NCBI GenBank assembly: GCA_021776475.1
Contig: JAJFFV010000005.1
Location: forward strand, 248,001 to 312,000
Length of the DNA: 64,000 bases
Direction: 5' to 3'
Source of the DNA: Parvularculaceae bacterium
Lineage (GTDB): Bacteria > Pseudomonadota > Alphaproteobacteria > Caulobacterales > Parvularculaceae
The position numbers were made by a program, and so were the translations under genes. Shown here piece by piece: positions 16,137 to 25,921 of the stretch. The notes below the pieces were generated by a model. That model did no database searches, had not been told where the DNA came from, and saw nothing but the letters and a program-made list of their open reading frames with translations. The first letter of the stretch is position 1, and each line of letters begins with the position of its first letter.

Positions 16137-16484
16137 ATGCCTGCACCCGTTGTATTTTTTGATATTGCCGGGCCTGACTCTGCCGAACTGCAGAAATTCT
16201 ACAACAAGGTTTTTGACTGGGAGATTGACGATAGCGGTAAGTTCTCCGTGAACATTGCTTCACCACTTGAAGCGACCTTCCGTTCCGACCCGACTGAAAA
16301 ACTGCTGTATTTTGGCGTGCCCGACATAAATACCGCGATGACGACAATTGAAGCGAACGGCGGCAGCGTTGATGTGCCAAGGTTTGAGGTGCCCGGCGTC
16401 GTGATTATTGGGCTGTTCAAAGATCCCGCCGGCAATCGGATGGGCCTTGTCGAAATGGACGGAGATAACGCCAAAGTCCCGTGA
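16137..16484 (+). CDS. VOC (glyoxalase/bleomycin-resistance fold) family protein
   Basis: The 115-residue protein starts APVVFFDIAGPDSAELQKFYNKVFDWEID and ends VIIGLFKDPAGNRMGLVEMDGD, the beta-alpha-beta-beta-beta halves of a VOC domain. AAGGAGG precedes the start. The VOC metal site is not fully evident, so substrate cannot be assigned. The ROK kinase gene begins 28 bp downstream and is probably cotranscribed. Confidence 0.8.
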   Translation: MPAPVVFFDIAGPDSAELQKFYNKVFDWEIDDSGKFSVNIASPLEATFRSDPTEKLLYFGVPDINTAMTTIEANGGSVDVPRFEVPGVVIIGLFKDPAGNRMGLVEMDGDNAKVP

Positions 16485-16512
16485 TGCACCGGGCGTTTCA
16501 GGGTTTGAAAAT

Positions 16513-17406
16513 ATGAAACTTGGTGTCGACTGGGGCGGAACGAAGATCGAGGTCGCCGCGTTAACGCACAGCGGCGTGATCGTTTGGCGAGAGCGGCAAG
16601 CGACAATGCGCGACGACTACCATGGCTGTATTCGGCTGGTGCGCGATCTCGTATTGAAAGCTGAGACAGAAATTGGCGCCGCCACGAGTGTGGGGATCGG
16701 CATACCGGGAACAATTTCTGACCGCACCGGGCGTGTGAAGAATGCCAACTCCGAGTGGCTGAATGGCAAACCGCTTGATCAGGATCTCGCATCGGCGTTG
16801 GGTCGTCCCATCCGTATCGCTAATGACGCAAACTGCTTAGCGGTATCCGAAGCGGTCGATGGTGCCGGACAAGGCGCGCACGTCGTCTTTGCAGTGATCA
16901 TTGGCACTGGTGTTGGCGGCGGCATCGCGGTTGATGGAAAAGCCCTCGAAGGAAGATCAAAGATCGCCGGCGAATGGGGGCATACACCTTTGCCACGCGA
17001 TGCCGGTGATGAAACGCCGGACACTATCTGCTGGTGCGGCCGCAAAAACTGCCTAGAGACCTATTTATCCGGTACAGGACTTGCGCACGACTATGCGCGG
17101 CAGAGCGGCGAAGATGTGGTGGCTGAAATTGTGATTGAGCGAATGCGCAGCGGTGATCCGGTGGCAGCGTCGTGCTTCCAGATGCACAACGCCAGACTGG
17201 CGCGCGCTCTCGCCGGCGTAATTAATATTCTAGATCCTGACATTATTGTCGTTGGCGGTGGCCTATCGAATGTTGACGAATTGTATGACGCTGTTTCTGG
17301 ACAGATCGCCGAGTTCGTTTTCACGGACTACTTTGATACGCCGATAAAAAAGGCCGCCCACGGAGATTCTAGCGGTGTCCGTGGCGCGGCCTGGCTATGG
17401 GGTTAG
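16513..17406 (+). CDS. ROK family sugar kinase
   Basis: ATG 16513 (MKLGVDWGGTKIEVAAL) places the ATP-binding DxGGTK motif at the N-terminus; the track start 16408 overlaps the VOC gene. The 297-residue product has NDANCLAVSEAVDGAG, GTGVGGGIAVDG and the ROK zinc motif CWCGRKNCLETYLSG, with a preceding GHTPL histidine. The family phosphorylates fructose, glucose, N-acetylglucosamine or similar hexoses. The closest pattern is the fructokinase/N-acetylglucosamine kinase group; the exact sugar is not determinable. Confidence 0.9.
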   Translation: MKLGVDWGGTKIEVAALTHSGVIVWRERQATMRDDYHGCIRLVRDLVLKAETEIGAATSVGIGIPGTISDRTGRVKNANSEWLNGKPLDQDLASALGRPIRIANDANCLAVSEAVDGAGQGAHVVFAVIIGTGVGGGIAVDGKALEGRSKIAGEWGHTPLPRDAGDETPDTICWCGRKNCLETYLSGTGLAHDYARQSGEDVVAEIVIERMRSGDPVAASCFQMHNARLARALAGVINILDPDIIVVGGGLSNVDELYDAVSGQIAEFVFTDYFDTPIKKAAHGDSSGVRGAAWLWG

Positions 17407-17416
17407 TGCTGGGTCT

Positions 17417-18076
17417 TTAGTTACCCTGCATCTGCGGTAGCAAGCCACCAAGTCCGTTCGACAGATCAGGCCCTTGGGTGATCGGCACGTTCTGATAGAG
17501 CGTATAGTTGGCATCATCGCCAGCGCTGCCGATGGATACGCTGGTCGCGGTCTGGGTCATGCCCATGACGTCTTGTTCTAACAGTAGACCATCACTTGTC
17601 ATACACATGGTGCCCATTTGTTGAGCGCTGTAGATTATGCACTCTGTATTGGCGATGGTCTTTGTCGCGCCGGTCGGCGTGTAGCCCATGGCGCTAACGA
17701 AGGTTGCGCCCATCTGATCCGGCGTTGTGTTTTGCAACGCATCAACAAGGCCGGCATAGATTGGATTTGTCGTTTGGGTACCCGTGTTGGTCTGCAGATT
17801 TATCGCATATATCTGATCGCCAATTGTGATCGTGTGCTGGTTCTGAGATTGGGTAAATCCGGCGATCCCGATAGTGATATTCTGGATCTCGTATTGCTCA
17901 TACCCGAAGTCACGATGACATTTTGTGCTGCTGCCGTTTTGCATCTGGCCTGACATTTCATAGTCAATACAAACCGCCTCGAGTGGGTGCAGAACCGGTG
18001 TGCCGTCATTGGCGATCGTTGGGCCGGCACAGGCCACAGCAACCAGGGCTGCGGCAGTAAATTTGAAAAATTTCAT
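17417..18076 (-). CDS. Secreted protein of unknown function
   Basis: The 219-residue protein has a signal peptide (FFKFTAAALVAVACAGPTIAND). The mature part is rich in Gln, Asn and Thr with five cysteines (AVCIDYE, STKCHRDFG, NTECIIYS, GTMCMTSDG), pointing to a disulfide-stabilised periplasmic or extracellular domain. No family is recognised. It lies 21 bp downstream of the VWA gene and is probably its operon partner. Confidence 0.7.
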   Translation of the reverse strand: MKFFKFTAAALVAVACAGPTIANDGTPVLHPLEAVCIDYEMSGQMQNGSSTKCHRDFGYEQYEIQNITIGIAGFTQSQNQHTITIGDQIYAINLQTNTGTQTTNPIYAGLVDALQNTTPDQMGATFVSAMGYTPTGATKTIANTECIIYSAQQMGTMCMTSDGLLLEQDVMGMTQTATSVSIGSAGDDANYTLYQNVPITQGPDLSNGLGGLLPQMQGN

Positions 18077-18097
18077 AATAATCTCCCTTCTTAAAAA

Positions 18098-19996
18098 TTA
18101 TTCAGCTGCTGGCTGCAGGATAACGGTGACGGTTTTTCCAGCGATAACAGTTACTTCCTGCGGTGCAGCATTGCCCCCGCCTGAGCCACCACCTTTGACC
18201 GAATACCGTCCGGGCAGGAATTTCTTGGCAACGCCAGGCCGCATGAAACCGTTCAGCATCTTTTGGCCTTCGGCAGGATAAACTGACGCGCGATCCGGTT
18301 GCCGCGGCCAGAGATCCGAGGCGGCATAGTTGACAATGATTTCGCCCAGAGGTTTTGGAATGAACTCAACTTCGACGGTTTCATTCGTGGCAACCTCGAA
18401 ATCGATCGCATCAAAGAAGCCGCGCGCTGTATGAGGATTGGCTCTGTACCTGCCAGGCAGCACAGGGATCGCTGTATTGATCCCGGCATATTTGGAGCCA
18501 CCCCGATCAAGTGATTCCAAATTTGCGCGATCCGGCTCGCTGATATAGTTGAAATCATCTGGCTTGTACTTAATGACAACCCATCCAGCATCTACCGGTA
18601 CTTCGTAGGTCTTTCCATCTTCGCTGATTTCGATTTCAATCGGCGTTAACGGCAGGTTTTGATTATCGGAGCGCAACTCATAGACGCCGGGTTGTATGGT
18701 CGTCGGATTGCCTGAAAATACACTGTAGACTTTTTTGCCGTCACGCCACAGCTCAGAGCCGCGTCTGAACTTCTGACCATCCGGCAAGACGAAGCGCACA
18801 TAAAACTGTATTGTGTTGATCAGTTCGAAGACCAGTTCAGTTTCTTCGCCGGCATTTAGTCGCTCGATCAGCTTGAGCTTATTGTCATCGTTTGGGCTGG
18901 CCCGAAACTCATATTCACCAGGTCGGGCCAATGCTTCGTCAGATGCACGAAATTTGAACATTTCCTTACCGTTTTGGTAGGCGACAATTTGGGATCCTCT
19001 GTGCTCCTCCCCGTTTTCCAGAAACGACGCGAAGACAATCGCGGGCCGTGTGACAGTCACATCGACGGTGACATCGCCCGGCTCGGTCACCCGGAAATCG
19101 ACCGCAACAGGCTCATAAATAGAGCCGTCGCGTAGCACAGGACCTACTTCAATTGTGTAGTCACCCGGCGCTTCGATAACATTTCGGCCATTGCTTGTAA
19201 CATCAGCAATTTCTTCGCCATCTTTGAGAAGCTTGCCGATGACGATGAAAGAGCGTCCCTGATCGTCCGTCGCACGAATACGCAAGGCATAGCCTTGCGC
19301 TAATTCAACTGGATTGGCGTTAGCAGAGACCGGCTCGTCAATCGCCTCACCTGCCTCTGTCAGAGCCTCAGCAAAACGATCCGAGGAATCCGCATCAAAA
19401 TATTTGCCGCCGGAAACATCGGCAATGCACGCCATGGCTGCCTGCTCCAGTTCGGACAGGCCGACACCGACTACATGAACACGGATGTTAACATTCGCAG
19501 CGCGCCATTCGCGCATCAGCTCGCAAGGGTCGATGTCACAGGTCTCGATCCCATCACTGATCAAGAGGATGTCGCCTGGCTCGCCATCAAGATCTTTCAA
19601 GCCCTCCTTCAAACTATAGGTTATTGGCGTTTTTCCGGTTGGACGGATATTTTCGATCGCTGACGTAATTTTCGTCTTTGCGACACTAGGCTCCGAGAAG
19701 GGCACCAGCAGTTCTGAGTCGCGACAATCTGTTTTCCGGCGATGACCATACGGACGAAAACCGACTTCATGCGTACCAAACTCTGTGGCAAGGAACGCGC
19801 CGAGTGCCGAACGACCAGCTTCGTATTTCCTCGATTTGTCAGATAGCTCACCCCACATTGAGTTCGATGAATCATAGATCACCAAAACTTTGGTTGGGTC
19901 GGTCGCGTCGGCTGAGGCCTCGTCTGCAAATGCAGCGGTGCCGACAAAAAGGCATCCGATGACGATGACAATGATCAAGCTGATTTTTTCAAACAT
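18098..19996 (-). CDS. Secreted von Willebrand factor A domain protein
   Basis: The 632-residue protein has a signal peptide followed by a VWA domain (about residues 35-220). The metal-ion adhesion site is intact: DSSNS in VLVIYDSSNSMWGEL, a threonine in PTGKTPITYS and ISDGIETCDID. Cysteines within the domain (DCRDSE, CDIDPCELM) suggest disulfides. The remaining 400 residues form several beta-sandwich-like repeats (APGDYTIEVGPV, ARPGEYEFRASP, IQPGVYELRSD, VLPGRYRANPH), a carboxypeptidase-regulatory-like string. It probably binds other surface proteins; substrate unknown. Confidence 0.85.
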   Translation of the reverse strand: MFEKISLIIVIVIGCLFVGTAAFADEASADATDPTKVLVIYDSSNSMWGELSDKSRKYEAGRSALGAFLATEFGTHEVGFRPYGHRRKTDCRDSELLVPFSEPSVAKTKITSAIENIRPTGKTPITYSLKEGLKDLDGEPGDILLISDGIETCDIDPCELMREWRAANVNIRVHVVGVGLSELEQAAMACIADVSGGKYFDADSSDRFAEALTEAGEAIDEPVSANANPVELAQGYALRIRATDDQGRSFIVIGKLLKDGEEIADVTSNGRNVIEAPGDYTIEVGPVLRDGSIYEPVAVDFRVTEPGDVTVDVTVTRPAIVFASFLENGEEHRGSQIVAYQNGKEMFKFRASDEALARPGEYEFRASPNDDNKLKLIERLNAGEETELVFELINTIQFYVRFVLPDGQKFRRGSELWRDGKKVYSVFSGNPTTIQPGVYELRSDNQNLPLTPIEIEISEDGKTYEVPVDAGWVVIKYKPDDFNYISEPDRANLESLDRGGSKYAGINTAIPVLPGRYRANPHTARGFFDAIDFEVATNETVEVEFIPKPLGEIIVNYAASDLWPRQPDRASVYPAEGQKMLNGFMRPGVAKKFLPGRYSVKGGGSGGGNAAPQEVTVIAGKTVTVILQPAAE

Positions 19997-20217
19997 TGCT
20001 GTGCTCCCCTATCATGTGGATTATCTTGTGAAACTCTCCTGAACGCTATTTTCGGCTGGTATCGGCTACGCGCCAACCTGTACAGGTGTACTAGTTGCCA
20101 GGCTTAGCCAGATCCTGAGCCGTGCCTTCGTACCGCCTCTTATAGCACATTAGCCCTAATTGTAGCAAAGCAGCGCACGGTTCTAATCTGGCTGCACAAT
20201 AATAAGGGAGACACAAA

Positions 20218-20676
20218 ATGGTACGCAACATCTTCGCTATATCAGCTGGCGCGTTGGCCTTCGGCATGCTCACAATGCCGGCATCAGCGAGTTACATTTC
20301 GAAATGTGACGCGCTCATCCAGGACTGGAAACAATGCCGCACGACCGGCAAACTTTGCCTCGCCAGGCAGGCCACAATCGAGGAACATTGCAAATGCCAC
20401 GCGCTGAAAGGCGACGAGTGGAAACTCGTAACCGCGGCCGTCGGCGAAGATGGCGTTTGTAGAAATCGGATCACGACGATCGAGATTCCGCCGCCGCCAC
20501 CACCGCCACCTGTAGAATATCATAACCCTGATCCCGTTGGAGATCCTGGCAATGGCGAAGGTGATCCAAAAGGCAAAAAAGGCGGCGGCGATGATGGCAC
20601 CGGCAAGGGCAATGGCGGCGAAGCAAGTGGCGGCTCGAACAACGGTAGCGCCAATAGCAAAGAAGACCGCGATTAA
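20218..20676 (+). CDS. Secreted protein with polyproline and Gly-rich tail
   Basis: The 152-residue protein has a signal peptide (NIFAISAGALAFGMLTMPASASY), then about 65 residues with six cysteines (SKCDALIQDWKQCRTTGKLCLA, EEHCKCHAL). An eight-proline run follows, then a low-complexity Gly/Asn/Lys/Asp tail of about 55 residues. The tail looks like a disordered linker or wall-interacting segment. A clear ribosome site (AAGGGAG) precedes ATG 20218. No family recognised. The two-component genes lie downstream. Confidence 0.65.
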   Translation: MVRNIFAISAGALAFGMLTMPASASYISKCDALIQDWKQCRTTGKLCLARQATIEEHCKCHALKGDEWKLVTAAVGEDGVCRNRITTIEIPPPPPPPPVEYHNPDPVGDPGNGEGDPKGKKGGGDDGTGKGNGGEASGGSNNGSANSKEDRD

Positions 20677-20696
20677 GTCGTCCCATTTCATGTTTT

Positions 20697-20720
20697 GGCC
20701 GATCCGGTATAGGATCGGCC
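20697..20720 (+). promoter_or_regulatory. 9-bp-stem hairpin before the response-regulator gene
   Basis: GGCCGATCC-ggtata-GGATCGGCC is a perfect inverted repeat ending 4 bp before the GGGAGG ribosome site of the next gene. It has no T-run, so it is either an operator or an RNA hairpin that insulates or modulates translation of the response regulator. Confidence 0.5.
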
Positions 20721-20739
20721 GCGTGGGAGGCACCTCGTG

Positions 20740-21354
20740 ATGAAAATTCTGCTTGTTGACGACCACCCCGTTTTCAGAAGCGGTATGGCGGTAATGTTGC
20801 GCAATCTGTTTGCCGGCGCCGAAATTATCGAAGTTGGCGACAGTACAGGGTTGAACGAGGAAATCGACCGGGACGAACCGCTTGATCTTGTTGTTCTGGA
20901 CCTGCTTTTCCCTGGGTTCATTGCGGCGCGCGATTTCCCCACGTTGCGAAAGAAGCTGCCATTGACGCCAATCGTCGCGGTTTCAATGACCCATGAAACT
21001 TCCGTGATTGAGAGTGTGATGGAAGCCGGCGCCAACGGATTTGCTTCAAAGACGGCTCATCCTGAAGACATTTCCGGCGCTTTGTTGTCCGTGATGGATG
21101 GTGAGACGGTCATCTTACGGGCGTCTGGACCAACGTCAGCTGCGCCCGCCGGAGATGCGATGGCAGCCCTGACCGACCGTCAACAGGACGTTCTCAAATA
21201 TATCGCACAAGGAATGTCCAACAAGGAAATTGCGCGCGAACTTGATATCTCTCCGTATACAGTCCGTATTCATGTTTCTGCCTTGCTGAGAACACTCGGC
21301 CTGTCAAGCAGATCCGCCGCCGCCTCCTTCGCTGCCTCCCGCGGCTTTGTCTGA
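20740..21354 (+). CDS. NarL/FixJ-type response regulator
   Basis: The 204-residue protein has a receiver domain (residues 1-120: acidic pair in LLVDDHPVF, phosphoacceptor Asp in [12 protein letters not shown], conserved Lys in FASKTAH) and a LuxR-type HTH ([35 protein letters not shown]). The in-frame GTG at 20737 is an alternative start. It converges with the hybrid histidine kinase and overlaps its 3' end by 51 nt. The kinase is a likely partner by position, and its H-box type often pairs with LuxR-type regulators. Confidence 0.9.
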   Translation: MKILLVDDHPVFRSGMAVMLRNLFAGAEIIEVGDSTGLNEEIDRDEPLDLVVLDLLFPGFIAARDFPTLRKKLPLTPIVAVSMTHETSVIESVMEAGANGFASKTAHPEDISGALLSVMDGETVILRASGPTSAAPAGDAMAALTDRQQDVLKYIAQGMSNKEIARELDISPYTVRIHVSALLRTLGLSSRSAAASFAASRGFV

Positions 21355-23136
21355 AGCAGCAAGCGCATTCAAAAGGGCCGAGCGAAGTTGCGCTGGCCTA
21401 ATCGGCTTGTGCAGCAGCGGTATGCCCATGGAAATCGCCTCGCGCCGAAGATCCGTGGATGTGTGCCCCGAAATCATGATTGCCGGCGCGGTGCCATCGA
21501 GCTCTTTCAGGACATCCAAGCCGGTTTTTTCAGGGGTTAGCTCATAATCACAGATCACCACATCAGGATCAGCGTCGATGAGATCGCGCCATTCCTGTGA
21601 CGTCTCGACCGTGCAACCCCAGCGTTTGAGCAATATTGCTGTTGCTGCCAATGTCTCCGGGTCATCATCAAGCACAAAAACAGAAGCGCCATTGGCGACG
21701 CCGGTGACCGCGCGCGGTGGCATCCGCGCCTGGACCCGCTTCGCATCGGCGACCTCAAATCCATCAAGGGCAAAAACAGATCCTTTGTCAGGTCTTGATG
21801 ACAACCGGACTTGCAGGCCCAACTCGCCCGCGATCCGCTTGACAATTGAAAGACCAAGGCCAAGACCGGGAGTTGCCGATGTGCCCATTCTTGTTGAATC
21901 GAGCCGCGTAAACTCATTGAAGATTTGTTCTTGATCCCGCTCATCAATACCAGAACCGGTATCTGCTACTTCAATCGACAAATTGCCGTCGCGGCGGCGG
22001 CAGCCAATTAGCACCCGGCCGCCCTCAGAGTGCCGTATGGCATTCGAAATCAGGTTCTGTAACATCCGCCGGACCAGCACTGGATCGCTTTCTACGGCAA
22101 GACTCGACGGCACAATCCTTAACCTCACATGGCACGCCTCTGCGACCAGACTGAAGTCGTGCTCGACCTCGGCGATAATATCGCTCGGCCGGAAAACGGT
22201 CCGGCGAACTTCAATCCCACCGGTGTCCAGCAGGGTAACGTCGAGGAGTGAGTCGAACAACTTTGTCAGCACATCAAGAGACTGGCGAACCCGGGTCATG
22301 ATATGTTCATGTTCCGCCTGGGTCTCCGCGTCCGGGAGCGACTCGACGAACAGACTAATTGCATGCAAGGGCTGGCGAAGATCATGGCTTGCCTGCGCCA
22401 GGAAGCGGGATTTCGCTGAATTTGCCTCCTCCGCTTCAGCCCGCGCCGCATCAAGTGCCTGCGTCTGTTTTTCCAACCGGTCGAGAAGGCGTTCCTGTTC
22501 AAGTTGCAACGCAAACGCGCGATGGGAAAACCGATGGAGGCGGAGAGCCATATTGACCAAGACTGCCGTGTAAACCAGGAGCAACACCCCGGATGCCCAG
22601 TTAAACGGTAGATCTGAAAACATGTATCTGAAGGCGAGCGGTGGTATACCCGGGCAGATCGACAAAAGACAGGCGCGCACGCTGACGTGTTGCTGGCTGA
22701 CGGCACTCATCGCCATGCCGCCCATGACGAACACAAGGAAGAAAACCCGCCCCGGCTCACTTTCAGGAAATAACGCAACACCCGCGAATCCCCAGGAAAG
22801 CCCGACAGCGAGGGCGGCGGCTTCGAACTGTCGCTGCACCCGCGATGCTTCGGCAACACCAAGGTGTTTGCCACCTTTGCGCAAGATCAAAGAGCCTTGA
22901 AACAAGATAAATGAGCTTAAGGCCACACTCCAGGCAATAACCCATGTTTGATCAACCGCTGGCCACAACACTATGCCCAGCAAGATCACCACGGCAATGT
23001 GCATGACCGCAGCAAATGTACCCACACCGATCAGCATTTCGGTCGCGCGAATACGCAACCGCACTGCATCAGCCGGACTTGAGCGTGGATGGTATGGAGC
23101 TTGATCCATTAGTCGATTATTCCAGAATTTGATCAT
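21304..23136 (-). CDS. Membrane hybrid sensor histidine kinase with receiver domain
   Basis: The 610-residue protein has five or six membrane helices (residues about 35-210), a coiled coil ([31 protein letters not shown]), a HisKA domain with H-box [17 protein letters not shown] near residue 250, and HATPase_c ([30 protein letters not shown]). A C-terminal receiver follows ([19 protein letters not shown]). The tail is Gly-rich and antisense to the end of the response regulator gene. The signal is unknown; no periplasmic sensor domain is evident, so the membrane part may sense directly. Confidence 0.92.
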   Translation of the reverse strand: MIKFWNNRLMDQAPYHPRSSPADAVRLRIRATEMLIGVGTFAAVMHIAVVILLGIVLWPAVDQTWVIAWSVALSSFILFQGSLILRKGGKHLGVAEASRVQRQFEAAALAVGLSWGFAGVALFPESEPGRVFFLVFVMGGMAMSAVSQQHVSVRACLLSICPGIPPLAFRYMFSDLPFNWASGVLLLVYTAVLVNMALRLHRFSHRAFALQLEQERLLDRLEKQTQALDAARAEAEEANSAKSRFLAQASHDLRQPLHAISLFVESLPDAETQAEHEHIMTRVRQSLDVLTKLFDSLLDVTLLDTGGIEVRRTVFRPSDIIAEVEHDFSLVAEACHVRLRIVPSSLAVESDPVLVRRMLQNLISNAIRHSEGGRVLIGCRRRDGNLSIEVADTGSGIDERDQEQIFNEFTRLDSTRMGTSATPGLGLGLSIVKRIAGELGLQVRLSSRPDKGSVFALDGFEVADAKRVQARMPPRAVTGVANGASVFVLDDDPETLAATAILLKRWGCTVETSQEWRDLIDADPDVVICDYELTPEKTGLDVLKELDGTAPAIMISGHTSTDLRREAISMGIPLLHKPIRPAQLRSALLNALAASDKAAGGSEGGGGGSA

Positions 23137-23240
23137 CAGGGATACCGCCCCGGGCCTAGTGCATTCGCCCTAGTTGCTAAGATCTGGTACAACAGCAAAG
23201 CTTGCAGGAACGGCCACAAGCTGAACAGGAGGAGACTATC

Positions 23241-23591
23241 ATGTTAATTAAAGCACACGGAATTTTGCTTGGCACGGCAGGACTGGCGCTGATCGTTGCC
23301 GGGTGTAGTGGCGGCGGAACTTCGTCGCAGGACGTTGCCGATTTCAAAAAAGCCTGTGATAAGGAGATGACTGTCCCGGCAGGATTTTGCGATTGTATCG
23401 CTGATACAGCCAACGAGCAACTGTCTGACAAGCAGTTTGAATTCCTGCTTGCGGCCATTGAACAAGACGAAGCCGAGACTGCCTTACTCCGCTCTCAGAT
23501 GAATTTCACGGAACTTACAGAGGCCAGCATGTTCATGCTGAACGGCACCCAGGACTGTGCCGCGAAGTATGATGTCGATATGGATGAGTGA
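23241..23591 (+). CDS. Small lipoprotein
   Basis: ATG 23241 has a strong AGGAGGAG site and gives 116 residues; the track start 23202 lies upstream of that site. The N-terminus MLIKAHGILLGTAGLALIVAGCSGGG has lipobox VAGC. The mature domain has four cysteines (KKACDKEM, AGFCDCIADT, TQDCAAKYD) in a helical layout. No family recognised. The 3' end converges on the symporter gene, with a weak GAGACC/GGTCTC repeat between. Confidence 0.72.
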   Translation: MLIKAHGILLGTAGLALIVAGCSGGGTSSQDVADFKKACDKEMTVPAGFCDCIADTANEQLSDKQFEFLLAAIEQDEAETALLRSQMNFTELTEASMFMLNGTQDCAAKYDVDMDE

Positions 23592-23615
23592 CGAGACCGA
23601 GGTCTCCAGTTAGTA

Positions 23616-25415
23616 TCATGCTTGTTCCCGGTGTGCGACGCCGGCACTGTCGGGCATCCGGATATCATCAACGAGATCTCTGATCTCCGGTGGAGCCGCT
23701 TTTGTGAATTGAGCAACTGTCAAGGCCACAACAAAATTTATCGCCATACCGATCGATCCGATCCCTTCTGGAGATATGCCGAACAGCCAGTGCTCAGCAC
23801 TGTTGGTCGCCCCAAACCATGGCGACTTGAAATACACGATATAGCAGACAGTAAACAGCAACCCGGCCAACATGCCGGCAATGGCCCCGTCCCTGTTCAT
23901 GCCTTTGTGAAAAATGCCCATAAGAATTGCCGGGAACAGGGAGCTCGCTGCGAGGCCGAAAGCGAGCGCCACCACTTGCGCAACAAATCCCGGCGGATTG
24001 ATGCCAAGATATCCGGCAATCACGATAGCGACCATCGCGGCCCCGCGCGCCGCCCATAATTCTTCCCTGTCTGAAATATCAGGACGGAGCGTTTTCTTTA
24101 AAAGGTCGTGACTGATCGACGTTGAAATCACCAGCAGCAGACCGGCAGCGGTGGACAGCGCCGCGGCAATGCCACCCGCTGCGACAAGCGCAACGACCCA
24201 TCCGGGCAAGTTGGCGATCTCTGGATTAGCCAGTACCATAATATCGCGGTCAATATAAACTTCGTTCGCATTATCCGTCGGCGTATTAGAAACGCTTCGC
24301 TCACCGCTCGCGCCTGTTTCACCCGAGAAGACAGGCTTGCCTGTAAAGGGTGCACCAGCACGGTACTGGATTTTGCCGTCGCGGTTTTTGTCAATCCAAC
24401 CGATCAGGCCGATCCCTTCCCAGCTTTTGACCCATGCCGGCGTGACGGCCTGATCATCAGCTGCCGCATAGCTTGTCTCATTAACGGTTTCGATAAAATT
24501 GATCCGGGCAAAAGCACCAACCGCAGGGGCCGTTGTGTAGAGGAGCGCAATAAAGATAAGGGCGAACCCGGCGGATTTCCGTGCGTCCGAGACTTTTGGT
24601 ACCGTGAAGAACCGAACGATCACATGGGGCAGGCCCGCCGTACCGACCATCAGGGCGAGGGTGATTGCAAAGATGTCGGTCATCGACTTTTTGTTCTCGG
24701 TGTAGCGCTCGAAGCCGAGGTCAACCAGCGTCTGATCAAGTTTCTGCAGCACCGTCAGTCCGCTCCCATCGGCCACTTCAGCGCCCAGGCCAAGTTGCGG
24801 TACCGGATTGCCGGTGATCAGTATAGAGATATAAATCGCCGGAACCATATAAGCAAAGATCAGTACGCAATACTGTGCTACCTGAGTATAGGTGATTCCC
24901 TTCATCCCGCCGAGCACCGCGTAGAAAAAGACGATCCCCATACCAACGATCACGCCCATATTAATGGGAATATCCAGGAAGCGCGAGAAAACTACGCCGA
25001 CGCCGCGCATTTGGCCGGCAACGTAGGTGAAGGAAATAACAATAAGGCAGATAACCGCAACAACGCGGGCGACCTTAGAGTAGTAGCGCTCACCGATGAA
25101 GTCGGGCACTGTGAATTGCCCGAACTTGCGCAAATACGGCGCCAGCAAAAGCGCCAGCAGCACGTAGCCGCCGGTCCAGCCCATCAAATACATCGACCCG
25201 TCATATCCGGCGAAGGCTATAATGCCGGCCATAGAAATGAACGACGCCGCACTCATCCAGTCCGCAGCTGTGGCCATTCCGTTCGCAATCGGATGAACAC
25301 CGCCGCCAGCAACGTAGAATTCATTTGTCGAGCGGGCCCGCGACCAGATCGCGATGCCGATATAGACCGCAAAAGAAAGTCCGACAAATATGTAGGTTAG
25401 AACTTGTGTGCTCAT
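23616..25415 (-). CDS. Sodium:solute symporter, large subunit (VC_2705/ActP type)
   Basis: The 599-residue protein has the SSS fold with about 13 membrane segments and family signatures (SAASFISMAGIIAFAGYDGSMYLMGWTGG, YVAGQMRGVGVVF, HVIVRFFTVPKV). It begins MSTQVLTYIFVGLSFAVYIGIAIWSRA. A large extracytoplasmic insert after segment 7 carries DKNRDGKIQY, an EF-hand-like loop. Together with the DUF4212 protein 12 bp upstream it forms the two-gene symporter unit usually annotated for acetate or other small carboxylates. Substrate is unproven. Confidence 0.9.
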   Translation of the reverse strand: MSTQVLTYIFVGLSFAVYIGIAIWSRARSTNEFYVAGGGVHPIANGMATAADWMSAASFISMAGIIAFAGYDGSMYLMGWTGGYVLLALLLAPYLRKFGQFTVPDFIGERYYSKVARVVAVICLIVISFTYVAGQMRGVGVVFSRFLDIPINMGVIVGMGIVFFYAVLGGMKGITYTQVAQYCVLIFAYMVPAIYISILITGNPVPQLGLGAEVADGSGLTVLQKLDQTLVDLGFERYTENKKSMTDIFAITLALMVGTAGLPHVIVRFFTVPKVSDARKSAGFALIFIALLYTTAPAVGAFARINFIETVNETSYAAADDQAVTPAWVKSWEGIGLIGWIDKNRDGKIQYRAGAPFTGKPVFSGETGASGERSVSNTPTDNANEVYIDRDIMVLANPEIANLPGWVVALVAAGGIAAALSTAAGLLLVISTSISHDLLKKTLRPDISDREELWAARGAAMVAIVIAGYLGINPPGFVAQVVALAFGLAASSLFPAILMGIFHKGMNRDGAIAGMLAGLLFTVCYIVYFKSPWFGATNSAEHWLFGISPEGIGSIGMAINFVVALTVAQFTKAAPPEIRDLVDDIRMPDSAGVAHREQA

Positions 25416-25427
25416 TGCCAGCGCGCC

Positions 25428-25778
25428 CTACTCATCACCGACACCGAATTTTCGCTCAATGCGCGTTATCACCGTCGCATAAACAAAGATCAGTATGACG
25501 AAGATATAAATTGATCCTTGCTGCGCGAACCAGAAACCAAGAGGCATGCCAAGAAACGTCAATTTATTCAAGTGCTCAGCAAACAAAATGCCGGCGCCAA
25601 AAGAGACGATGAACCAGATCGCCAGGAGAGCGCCGAGGAGCTGTAGATTGGCCCGCCAATAGTTTCGGGCGGTCGCTTCTGTTGCAGGTTTGCCTGCGTG
25701 ATCATCTATCGGTCGGTTCCCGGGCTGTCGTTTGTCCCCGCTATTGGTGGTTTTTGCGCCGCTGTTTTCGTTCGCCAT
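25428..25778 (-). CDS. DUF4212 symporter small subunit
   Basis: The 116-residue protein has a polar N-terminal tail (about 40 residues) and two membrane helices (LQLLGALLAIWFIVSFGAGILF; GSIYIFVILIFVYATVITRIERKFG), with HLNKLTFLGMPLGFWFAQQGS between them. That is the DUF4212 signature. These small subunits precede SSS transporters in the same operon, as here. Confidence 0.92.
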   Translation of the reverse strand: MANENSGAKTTNSGDKRQPGNRPIDDHAGKPATEATARNYWRANLQLLGALLAIWFIVSFGAGILFAEHLNKLTFLGMPLGFWFAQQGSIYIFVILIFVYATVITRIERKFGVGDE

Positions 25779-25921
25779 TGCTGCCCCGTTTTTTTATTGC
25801 GCCCTATGAATAAAAGATTTCGGTGCCTCTGTCAGCCCGACCTTAAGCGCTTGAGCGAGGGAGCCTCCCGGGCGCCACCGCCTGCCATTGTCTCCGGACT
25901 TCGGCGCGTCCTCCGTATCCA

